From assembly GCF_902832885.1 (NCBI RefSeq), contig NZ_CADFDK010000021.1, positions 22,363-86,362 on the forward strand: a stretch of DNA of 64,000 nt, in the 5' to 3' direction. The number at the start of each line of letters is the position of its first letter. Position 1 is the stretch's first letter. This document shows, piece after piece, positions 51,461 through 58,494 of the stretch. Below the pieces are notes generated by a model that did not search any database, was not told the origin of the DNA, and saw nothing but the letters and a program-made list of their open reading frames with translations. This DNA comes from Burkholderia seminalis DSM 23518. Its GTDB lineage: Bacteria; Pseudomonadota; Gammaproteobacteria; Burkholderiales; Burkholderiaceae. Both the position numbers and the translations under genes were made by a program.

Positions 51461-53262
51461 GCCGCGAACTCAAAGATCGTCTGTGCACCATCCGTCGTGG
51501 CCTTGTGCCCCCAAGCCTGTCGAGCATCGTCGGGCAGTTGGCCGAAGCGCACGCTGCGCGCGGCGAGCTGCTCGACATCGTGCCCGAGATTCAGGCCGAG
51601 CCGGTCTTTGAAGTCGGTGCGACGGGCAACCTCGTCGTGCTTCAGCTGCTGCTTATGAGAGAGTGTGAGCGCACCGTAGTTCAGGTACCACCGATAGCCG
51701 GTCGTGATCCCGCCAGGATGGAAGCCGCGGTCGTGCATCGCAGCCAAGCGATCCGCCTCGAACTGCAGGATCATCTCGGCCGACTCTACGTCGACGTCGA
51801 AGCGCGGGCCGGTGGGGACGCGCCACGTGCTCTTGCCGTCACCCAGATCCAGAATAGTGGGCGCGCACGGCGAGCGCTCGGTCAACGCCTCCATCAGGGG
51901 ATCTCGAAACCCTGTCCACTGATCCGCCGTATCGTCCCACTCGTTGCCCACCTGCAGGAAGAGCGGCTCCGGCATCGGCGCCGGCGGCGCTGGTGCGATC
52001 TCCGGCACCCGATAGCTCACGCCACGCTCGCAGATGTCACGGTAGTCGGCCCAGATCGCGAACGGCGCGGCGAGCCCCTGCAGGGACTGCATCGCGTCGA
52101 CCGCGATCATCATCGGCAGCGGCAAGGTCTGAAACTTCGGCCGCGTCCCGGCACGCCGAGCCCGAATGCGCTCGTCGCGATCGATCGTGAGCATGTACCG
52201 AACGAGTTCCCGGACAGTCGCCGCACCGAACGTGTCAGGCTCCACGCAGACATAGCCTGCGCGGATGGTCCTGCCGACCCAATTGCGGCGCGACCAGTCG
52301 TATCGGATCGCCCGGATAAACCGATTCAGCTGCTGCAGGCCGACCGCGTAGGCATATCTGTCCTGGTCGAAGCGGATCATCTCGGCAAGCGAACGATCAT
52401 CGGCTTGCTGGCAGGTCCAGCAGCCGGTGCGCGCGTCGCAATTTCCGCGGCGCACACGCTTGCCGGCGGACGCCTCTTCGAACGTGAGATCGGACACGAT
52501 CGCGCAGCTGCTGTTGCCCGCATGCGCGTAGATCCGCTTCGTCTCTTCGAAGTCCGTGTAGGTCGGGCGCAGACCGGACGAGACTTCGCCGATAAACTCC
52601 CAGACGTCTTCCGTTGACCAGTCGGCGATGGGGCAGATGGTGAGTTCGCCGTCGCTGTTGCGGACCGGCGTATCGGCACGATCGCCGCGCGCGGTCATCT
52701 TCGCCTTGCGCCGCTCACTTTCGGCGAGGCGGGTGCCGAGCACGACAACCGGCTCGGCGTAGCCGGCCTTCCGTGCCTCACGATACAACTGATTGCGGCC
52801 GACCCGGCTCGGCTCGATCTTCAGCGAGATCGAGCAGTCCGAATTCGTGCCAGCGTAGCTCGGCAAGGCGCGGCCGGTGAGGATCGACAACTGCCAGGAC
52901 GTTGCGAGCGACGGCGCGACAACCAACACGCGAACGTCGATGCCGTGCGCCTGACCGAAGGCGTCCATCTTCGCGAGCTCGCGATGAGCGTGCTCAACCA
53001 TCTCGGGCGACTCGACGAGCGTGTCGGCCGTGATCACGCACACGAGCGGCCGCCCGCCAGCTGCAGCATGCCGGTGGGCCGCCTCGAGCGCGAGGCTCGT
53101 CACGACACCACTATCCTTGCCCGCGCTGAACTGGCAGATGACCATCCGGTTGGCGACGAAGAGCGCTCCCAGCGCGTCGATCGCGCGTTCCACGCGCTGA
53201 CCGAGGGTGGGGCGCACGTCGGCGTCCAGAATCATTTCGACCGTTTGCATAGCGCTAGACAT
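51457..53262 (-). CDS. DndC-like PP-loop protein (PAPS reductase family)
   Basis: 601 residues. PP-loop FSAGKDSG at 45-52, then PLVCVITADTLVESPEMVEH, and a Cys cluster NSSCAIV, GNCDARTGCWTCQQADDRS that matches the iron-sulfur binding region of DndC (usually ...GCWvC). The last 150 residues are unlike DndC. DndC activates the DNA backbone for sulfur insertion in phosphorothioation, but dndB, dndD and dndE are absent here. It could act on DNA or RNA in another reaction. Start could also be the ATG at 53250. Confidence 0.85.
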   Translation of the reverse strand: MSSAMQTVEMILDADVRPTLGQRVERAIDALGALFVANRMVICQFSAGKDSGVVTSLALEAAHRHAAAGGRPLVCVITADTLVESPEMVEHAHRELAKMDAFGQAHGIDVRVLVVAPSLATSWQLSILTGRALPSYAGTNSDCSISLKIEPSRVGRNQLYREARKAGYAEPVVVLGTRLAESERRKAKMTARGDRADTPVRNSDGELTICPIADWSTEDVWEFIGEVSSGLRPTYTDFEETKRIYAHAGNSSCAIVSDLTFEEASAGKRVRRGNCDARTGCWTCQQADDRSLAEMIRFDQDRYAYAVGLQQLNRFIRAIRYDWSRRNWVGRTIRAGYVCVEPDTFGAATVRELVRYMLTIDRDERIRARRAGTRPKFQTLPLPMMIAVDAMQSLQGLAAPFAIWADYRDICERGVSYRVPEIAPAPPAPMPEPLFLQVGNEWDDTADQWTGFRDPLMEALTERSPCAPTILDLGDGKSTWRVPTGPRFDVDVESAEMILQFEADRLAAMHDRGFHPGGITTGYRWYLNYGALTLSHKQQLKHDEVARRTDFKDRLGLNLGHDVEQLAARSVRFGQLPDDARQAWGHKATTDGAQTIFEFAA

Positions 53263-53268
53263 CCGCGG

Positions 53269-53934
53269 TTAGTGGGTGTCGCGACGCACAAACAGTCGTG
53301 CAGCAGTGAGCGACCGGGGAAATCCATGCGCGTCGGTGGTTTCCGCGAGCATCGCGTCGACGTCCATCTGAACGTTGGATCCCGATCGACGGCTTCCGGT
53401 CCGATGCACGCCGAAGATCTCGAGCACCTGCAGCTGGCCGGCGCGGTATGCGTCAACCGTCATCGCCGAGCGAACGTCCGGTGCCAGAAAGTCTGCGTAC
53501 CGCACCGCGAGGCGCTCAATTGCACGAGCTATCGCTTGATCGCTGAACTGCCTCGACAGGATGATGCGGTCCGCAGCGAGGTGAACTGTCAGCCGGCCGG
53601 CCGACGTCAGCATGAAATGCTCGACCCGCTTGACCTTGCCGCCGTCGACTACACGGGTGGCCTGCAGCGGCAACACGAGCCGAGCCACCTGCAGGTCGCG
53701 CGGGCCGTCCGTCCAATCGACCATCAGGTGTGAGCCGCTCCCCGTCTTCGTGACGGCGATCGCAAACGACGTCGTGGGAAATGCCTCCCCGAGAATCGTC
53801 TGTACCAGCTGAGCCGTTTCGATAAGGTTGAGCGTATCCGCGATGACCTTCGGCGGCGTCGCGTCGACGGAGCTGGTGTGGGCACGCACAGAGTCGGTGG
53901 AGCGGGAGAAGTTGTTTCCGGTGGCAAGCATCAT
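53269..53934 (-). CDS. LPD29-like domain protein
   Basis: 221 residues. LIETAQLVQTILGEAFPTTS, FAIAVTKTGSGSHLMVDWTD and GPRDLQVARLVLPLQATRVV match the LPD29 domain of large polyvalent proteins, including the V-x-W-x-D-G-P turn. Such domains travel on plasmids and phages. It lies six bases ahead of the DndC-like gene. Confidence 0.75.
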   Translation of the reverse strand: MMLATGNNFSRSTDSVRAHTSSVDATPPKVIADTLNLIETAQLVQTILGEAFPTTSFAIAVTKTGSGSHLMVDWTDGPRDLQVARLVLPLQATRVVDGGKVKRVEHFMLTSAGRLTVHLAADRIILSRQFSDQAIARAIERLAVRYADFLAPDVRSAMTVDAYRAGQLQVLEIFGVHRTGSRRSGSNVQMDVDAMLAETTDAHGFPRSLTAARLFVRRDTH

Positions 53935-54006
53935 GATCGACCTCGATAGAAATGGAACACGACAACGTTCGGAGAGGCGCCGACGGAGGTCGCCGGCGCT
54001 TCGGGA

Positions 54007-54834
54007 TTAGCTGTTACGGGTGCGCAGCGCGTCGGCGAGAACCCAAAGCGCGCGGTTCAACTTGACGTCTTGGTCGATGCCGGTGACCGCCCGCGTGCGA
54101 GTGCGGCGGCCAGTCGCGGTTCGGCCGGGTTGCCCACCTCGAACCAGGGATTCCTGCACGCGGTTGAAGGTCGTCCACAAGTCGTTACCGGTATCGTCCG
54201 TGCGGCGCGGACGCAGTACCTGCTGCTCCGTGATCGGCGCGGGCGCGGTCGTGGTGTCGTAGCGATAGGCGAGAGCGGCCCGCGCAAAGGCGTGCTGCTC
54301 GTGCTCATCGAGCTGCACTTCAGCCATCCCTTCCTTGACCTCGCGGATCAAGTCGAAGCCGTCGAGTACGTCGTACGCGCCCGCGACGACGTCGTCGACT
54401 ACGTTGCCCTTGTGCGGAACGCGCACGTCGTGCGTCGTGTCGCCGAGCACGAGGCCGTTTTCGCAAACGAAGCGGAAGTAGCCCCCGAGCATCTGATAGC
54501 TACTCGACCCATCGTGGGAATTGAGGAGAATGATTTCCGGCGAGTCGGATTGCGTGACCTGCGTGGCATGGCGCAGTCGCAGCATGTGCTTCGCGTGCTC
54601 GCGCTTGCCGTTGTCGCGCACGCGCGTCTGGCAGACCATGAAGGGCTGGAACCCTTCGTCACGCAGCTTCGTCAGGATGTCGATCGTCGGGATATACGTA
54701 TAACGCTCCGACCGGGAGTTGTGCTTGTCGGCCGCGAAGATCGACGGTGCGACCTGCCGGATTTGGTCGTCATCGAGCGGCGTGCGCGAACGAAGGGTCG
54801 CGGCGGTGCGGCTAAACGTGGTTGCGAGTTTCAT
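54007..54834 (-). CDS. DUF932 protein
   Basis: 275 residues. YTYIPTIDILTKLRDEGFQP, REHAKHMLRLRHATQ and GGYFRFVCENGLVLGDTTHD are the hallmarks of DUF932 (YubP/phage-plasmid-like). These are found near anti-restriction and modification genes. GGAGAAAGCC stands upstream. Probably in one operon with the LPD29-like and DndC-like genes. Confidence 0.92.
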   Translation of the reverse strand: MKLATTFSRTAATLRSRTPLDDDQIRQVAPSIFAADKHNSRSERYTYIPTIDILTKLRDEGFQPFMVCQTRVRDNGKREHAKHMLRLRHATQVTQSDSPEIILLNSHDGSSSYQMLGGYFRFVCENGLVLGDTTHDVRVPHKGNVVDDVVAGAYDVLDGFDLIREVKEGMAEVQLDEHEQHAFARAALAYRYDTTTAPAPITEQQVLRPRRTDDTGNDLWTTFNRVQESLVRGGQPGRTATGRRTRTRAVTGIDQDVKLNRALWVLADALRTRNS

Positions 54835-54888
54835 GGCTTTCTCCGTTGAAAATTCAGTTGCGAGGTAGAGGGATTTCGACGGTGTCCG

Positions 54889-55020
54889 TCAACACCAGAC
54901 GACGTGTTCGTAACCGACAGTGCGTCGGTAGTAGTTGCGTCCATCCCATGGCGTGTACGTGTATTCCATGTACGCACACTGAAGGACTACTATCCAATGG
55001 TGCAGGCGGTTCGTTTCCAT
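54889..55020 (-). CDS. 43-residue protein ahead of the DUF932 gene
   Basis: Starts METNRLHHWIVVLQCAYMEY and ends VGYEHVVWC; rich in Tyr and Trp. ACGGAGGT stands five bases before the ATG, one of the strongest ribosome sites in the window. It would be read just before DUF932 and may be a leader or a small partner. No family recognised. Confidence 0.6.
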   Translation of the reverse strand: METNRLHHWIVVLQCAYMEYTYTPWDGRNYYRRTVGYEHVVWC

Positions 55021-55186
55021 CTAGACCTCCGTTCGAAGGTGGTTTGCATTGCAGGCCGCCCGGGCCCCAAGATTCGGAGCTCCCCTCGTAGGGGTACGTG
55101 CCGGTGATGCCTTGACTTCTGCAGAACTGCTGCCGCCAGTCCCCTGAGTTCGTCGTCCCGCGACTAAAGGAGCCTGCCGGCGGGCG

Positions 55187-55279
55187 TGTTCAAGGGCGGT
55201 CGCAAAGCCGCATGCGGAGCGCAGCCCGAAGGGCGAGCACCGAACGGGTGCCGCGGCCGGCGAAGCGCACCCTTGAATG
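55187..55279 (+). ncRNA. Structured repeat family 1, copy C
   Basis: Closed by TTCAAGGG (55189-55196) and CCCTTGAA (55270-55277). Shares GCCGCATGCGGAGCGCAG, CGAGCACCGAACGGG and GGCGAAGCGCA with copy A. The mini-hairpin is GCCC-GAA-GGGC here. It lies in the gene-free 55021-55740, ahead of family 2 copy 2 in the same order as A and copy 1. Confidence 0.55.
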
Positions 55280-55422
55280 CGAACGACGGTGGGCTACGGT
55301 CGCGTTTGGGACGACGAGCTCGGGGGCTGGCGGTACGCGAAAAGTTGAGACAGCACCGGCTCGCCGCGCGGCGAGCGCCTAATCGGGGCGGAGCCCCGGC
55401 TGTATAGGGGGTGTCGGGTTTG

Positions 55423-55516
55423 CGTCAGGGATTGAAGCCCGAAGGGGGCGAGACTCGCGCGCGAGGCTCGACGCGCAGCGCGAAAGCCCGGCCCGGAGCG
55501 AAGCGGAGGGAGACGC
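55423..55516 (+). ncRNA. Structured repeat family 2, copy 2
   Basis: 94 bases, near-identical to 45788-45882 except for loop changes and a two-base shorter connector (GC instead of GCA). Preceded by hairpins GCTCGCC/GGCGAGC near 55358-55378 and CGGGGC/GCCCCG near 55384-55398. No protein is credible here. Confidence 0.55.
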
Positions 55517-55740
55517 ACAGGGTCTGCCGCTAACCCCGCGCGAATGCGTTGGGAACCGCGCGGACCGGGGCAGAAAGCATGTGGATACGTAAGGCAGCAA
55601 GAGCTAACCGCATGGCGAGCGCCACCTCCCGCGACCCCAAGGCCGCGGGACTGGAGAGGCAGGTCCGCGTGTCGCGGCATCAACGCGACACGCGGTTGCG
55701 CTATGCTTGGGCGTGATCGTGTGAAATCAGAGACGAGTCG

Positions 55741-56205
55741 ATGCTCATTCGTGAACAGGGACGCCTCATCAAGGTGCTGCGCGTCGAACCTCCCACACAG
55801 CCCCCAACCAGGGGGCGCCGGCGCGAATACGTGCTCGGCACATTTCGCGCCGACGGGCCGATACCGGCCCAGCTGCTCGAAGCGTTGAGCCGCGACGAGC
55901 GCAAAGTACTCGCGCACTGGCTCGAGGTCTACCGAGAAAGCCAGCGGCGCACGGATGCACGCACGACGCTGGCCACCGCACCCACACACCTCGAGTCGCT
56001 CGTCAGCGCACTCGAGGTGGCTGCCGACACATTGTCGGCCGCTGAGGCGGATCAGATGTGGGTGCAGTTGCAGGCGATCGCGCGAACGCTGAAGCGTGCC
56101 GGCCATCCGCGGCCGCGCGCGCCGCGCAGGCCGCCGGCGCCACTGCCCGGACAGCAAGACTTCTTCAACGAATGCGACGAGTTCGAGCAGTTTGCCGAAG
56201 AGTGA
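55741..56205 (+). CDS. Hypothetical protein
   Basis: 154 residues starting MLIREQGRLIKVLRVEPPTQ. REYVLGTFRADGPIPAQLLE and ALSRDERKVLAHWLEVYRES form a recognisable folded domain of plasmid and ICE proteins, and the C-terminus ends in an acidic NECDEFEQFAEE. First of a plus-strand run to 57383. Confidence 0.7.
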   Translation: MLIREQGRLIKVLRVEPPTQPPTRGRRREYVLGTFRADGPIPAQLLEALSRDERKVLAHWLEVYRESQRRTDARTTLATAPTHLESLVSALEVAADTLSAAEADQMWVQLQAIARTLKRAGHPRPRAPRRPPAPLPGQQDFFNECDEFEQFAEE

Positions 56206-56231
56206 GTACGCTTCCCTCGAGGACAACCAGC

Positions 56232-56378
56232 ATGCATCCACACCGTATCGTCAAAGACACAGGCCACACGCGGATCCCGACACGACCTGCCAACGATCAG
56301 GACGGCCAGCGCTCGACGTGGCTCCGCTGGTGTCTACGCGTGCTCCGTACCTTCAGAGCACCATCCAAGGTCCATTGA
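56232..56378 (+). CDS. Possible 48-residue protein
   Basis: Starts MHPHRIVKDTGHTRIPTRPA, ends in a basic helix (WLRWCLRVLRTFRAPSKVH). GAGG is nine bases upstream. Lies between two better-supported genes. Tentative. Confidence 0.4.
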   Translation: MHPHRIVKDTGHTRIPTRPANDQDGQRSTWLRWCLRVLRTFRAPSKVH

Positions 56379-56399
56379 GAGGCTTGAAGAGAGATCACC

Positions 56400-56891
56400 A
56401 TGTCGAACCGACGCGTGCCTTCATCACGTCGACACCAGCCGTCCGCGCACGCGAAGCGCGCCCGGACATTGTTGCTGCCGATGCCCCGGCAGAAAGCAGA
56501 GGAGCTCGCATTGCAGTATCACGCAGCATTCCAGGCGCTGCGCATGGGCCGCGGCTCGGCGCACGGATTGGCGGTTCTACTGCAGCTGGTTGTGCTCGCA
56601 GGCTTCGTCGACGAAGCCCGCAAGCAGGAGTTGCGCATGGAGGTCCTGGTGGCCACCGAGCGCGGTATCAACGCCGCGCTCGAGCAGGGCAAGGCTTGCG
56701 GCAAGTGGGTACTGGACCCGCAAACGGACGAACTCGTCGCCGCGCTGATCGGGTGGCACGATGGTCAGCTGCACGTGGCGCCGCTGGCGGTGTTCGCCGA
56801 AGCGCTCGAGCGGCTTGAGCGGATGCGTGGCGGCCGATCGTACGATCGGCCGCCAGCACGCCGCAGCGGGACAGCATCCAGGCTCGGTTGA
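56400..56891 (+). CDS. Hypothetical protein
   Basis: 163 residues. MPRQKAEELALQYHAAFQAL and GSAHGLAVLLQLVVLAGFVD are helical, followed by RGINAALEQGKACGKWVLDP and a leucine-rich segment. AGAGAGATCACC precedes the ATG. No family recognised. Confidence 0.65.
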   Translation: MSNRRVPSSRRHQPSAHAKRARTLLLPMPRQKAEELALQYHAAFQALRMGRGSAHGLAVLLQLVVLAGFVDEARKQELRMEVLVATERGINAALEQGKACGKWVLDPQTDELVAALIGWHDGQLHVAPLAVFAEALERLERMRGGRSYDRPPARRSGTASRLG

Positions 56892-57000
56892 GCTCCCCTG
56901 AATCGGCGCGCCAGCGGCCGAATATTGCGAATCGCTCACACCCCTGATATACAGACAGTATCTGGGCCGGCAGCGGCTGCTATGCGGAGCGGGGAGCAGA

Positions 57001-57117
57001 ATGGACTATCTGATTCGAGTGGATGGCTTTCGCGATCGCGATGCCTTGACACAGCCAATGTACGAGCTTGCCGACAAGCACGCGGACCTGGTCCGCGCAC
57101 CACGGAGTCGAGGATGA
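57001..57117 (+). CDS. 38-residue protein
   Basis: MDYLIRVDGFRDRDALTQPM then YELADKHADLVRA. GGGGAGC stands six bases before the ATG, and the TGA overlaps the ATG of the next gene, both of which support translation. Confidence 0.55.
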   Translation: MDYLIRVDGFRDRDALTQPMYELADKHADLVRAPRSRG

Positions 57118-57383
57118 TCACCGCGCCGATGCTCGAGCAGCGCGACACGATGGTCGCGCTCGGGTGGTCCGTGGTGAGCGACTACGGGTATTCGCATCGC
57201 AGCGGCTGGACGATCGGTGTCTGCCGTGTACGTGACAAGTGGGTCGTCGAGCTATGGGATGGAACTTCTCTCCATGCCAAAGTCGACTCCCCGGTGGCGG
57301 CCGCCCGGCTTCATCGGGAACTCGTCGCTGAAGCGGACAACACTCCCGGCGATTTCGACGGACAACGCGAGATGTCAAGCTGA
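57114..57383 (+). CDS. Small hypothetical protein
   Basis: 89 residues from MITAPMLEQRDTMVALGWSV. Contains GYSHRSGWTIGVCRVRDKWV and VAAARLHRELVAEADN; looks like a small single-domain protein. Coupled to the 38-residue frame. Confidence 0.65.
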   Translation: MITAPMLEQRDTMVALGWSVVSDYGYSHRSGWTIGVCRVRDKWVVELWDGTSLHAKVDSPVAAARLHRELVAEADNTPGDFDGQREMSS

Positions 57384-57420
57384 TCGGCTGGAGGGCTCGG
57401 CGGCGGCCGGGCCCGGCACG

Positions 57421-57675
57421 TCAATCTCCGTCGTATGTGAGATCGTGCCACCGTTGTGCGGTGCCGCCACCTGACCCGAGCTGGCCACGCGGAAACTGCT
57501 TGACGGCTATCGCATGCAGCGCGCGGTCGTCGCGCGCGGGATCGCCGCAACTGCGCCGCACCTTCAGATCGCGAACGCGACCTTCGTCGTCGAGCCAAAC
57601 TCGCACCAGGACATTCCGGCGACTCTCGGTCGAACGCGGAACTGCTCGAGACAGCATGCGATCGATCAGCGACAT
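57421..57675 (-). CDS. TonB C-terminal-like protein, copy 1
   Basis: 84 residues from MSLIDRML, with AGAGG six bases upstream. NVLVRVWLDDEGRVRDLKVR, SCGDPARDDRALHAIAVKQF resembles the TonB/energy-transducer C-terminal domain but without a membrane anchor or proline linker. About four fifths identical to copy 2 at 62078. The tRNA genes stand directly upstream. Confidence 0.75.
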   Translation of the reverse strand: MSLIDRMLSRAVPRSTESRRNVLVRVWLDDEGRVRDLKVRRSCGDPARDDRALHAIAVKQFPRGQLGSGGGTAQRWHDLTYDGD

Positions 57676-57690
57676 AGGCATCCTCTTCAC

Positions 57691-57767
57691 TGGTGGGCCT
57701 GGCTGGACTTGAACCAGCGACCAATCGATTATGAGTCGACTGCTCTAACCGGCTGAGCTACAGGCCC
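57691..57767 (-). tRNA. tRNA-Ile (CAU anticodon, lysidine type)
   Basis: Perfect acceptor stem GGGCCTG/CAGGCCC, D arm with AGCTCAGCCGGTTAGAGCA, anticodon loop CTCATAA, T arm CTGGTTCAAGTCCAG, and encoded CCA. The D, variable and T arms (TTGGTCGCTGGTTCAAGTCC) match the E. coli minor tRNA-Ile2 rather than elongator Met, although the CAU anticodon fits either. Confidence 0.88.
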
Positions 57768-57774
57768 GAATACA

Positions 57775-57848
57775 TGGTCGGAGTGGCAGGATTTGAGCGC
57801 GACCCTTGGTCCCAAACCAGACGCGCTACCAGGCTGCGCTACACTCCG
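57775..57848 (-). tRNA. tRNA-Pro (UGG), possibly decaying
   Basis: Acceptor CGGAGTG/CACTCCG, D arm GTAGCGCAGCCTGGTAGCGC, anticodon loop TTTGGGA and encoded CCA. The T arm (GTCGCGCTCAAATCCTGC) pairs badly and the gene is about three bases short of normal, and one anticodon-stem pair mismatches. It may be functional in reduced form or on its way to a pseudogene. Confidence 0.78.
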
Positions 57849-57866
57849 AGCCGCGACTGTGCCGTG

Positions 57867-58169
57867 TTATTCCGCGTCCTGAATCAGAAACCGATCACGG
57901 TTCTTCGCACCTGCAATCCATTGCGGTGCCTTCCCACGCCCGCTCCAGGTAGCACCGGACTTCGGGTCACGATACTTCGGTGCGACCGGCGCACGCTCGC
58001 TGGGCGCTGCTGCTCGCCGGCGACCAAAGAGTTGGTCGGGCGTGATGCCGTATTCGGCGATCTGTTCGCGAATCGAAGTGATGATGCTGTCCAGTTCCGC
58101 AAGCCGCGCTTCTTCGGCTTGCTGTGCGAGTGCCTCTGCCTGCGCCTTCAGTTCGAGATAGGTAGCCAT
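57867..58169 (-). CDS. H-NS-family nucleoid protein, copy 1
   Basis: 100 residues from MATYLELKAQAEALAQQAEE. N-terminal coiled coil for oligomerization, linker, and the DNA-binding end YRDPKSGATWSGRGKAPQW. H-NS-like proteins silence foreign A/T-rich DNA. Near-identical in layout to 62396-62698. Confidence 0.95.
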   Translation of the reverse strand: MATYLELKAQAEALAQQAEEARLAELDSIITSIREQIAEYGITPDQLFGRRRAAAPSERAPVAPKYRDPKSGATWSGRGKAPQWIAGAKNRDRFLIQDAE

Positions 58170-58358
58170 AAATGTGAAAGAATTTCCTTTGAGAGATAGC
58201 TCTGGAGAGAGCGGCTCATTATATCCCCGCGCCAAACCGAATTCGAAAGCTTCGCGTCCCCGGCTTCCAGCATTTCACTTGTGGATGAGGTTCAGCATGA
58301 TCGCAAGACCGTCGAACAGGCAAGCGAGTCGAATCAATTTATTCGGAATCCTATCTAT

Positions 58359-58388
58359 TTGACATAACGTGAACTAGCGATTTATCGT
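58359..58388 (+). promoter_or_regulatory. Promoter-like sequence with no gene downstream
   Basis: TTGACA at 58359-58364, then about 17 bases to TTATCG/TATCGT. It points rightward toward the 3' end of the GGDEF-EAL gene (which is on the other strand). It may be coincidence or make an antisense RNA. The rest of 58170-58494 has no gene. Confidence 0.25.
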
Positions 58389-58494
58389 TTGTAGTGGCTA
58401 AGCTGTAATGTCCGCCATGGTCTTGATATCTTGCGAGAGCAAAGTAGGCATGTCGTAGTCCGCGTGTTTGCCCAATCCAAGGCCATCTCAACTG

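Noticed and set aside
57691-57848. Integration (att) site of an ICE at the tRNA genes
   Set aside because: No tyrosine integrase gene is adjacent and no second copy of the tRNA 3' end is seen in the window, so not called.
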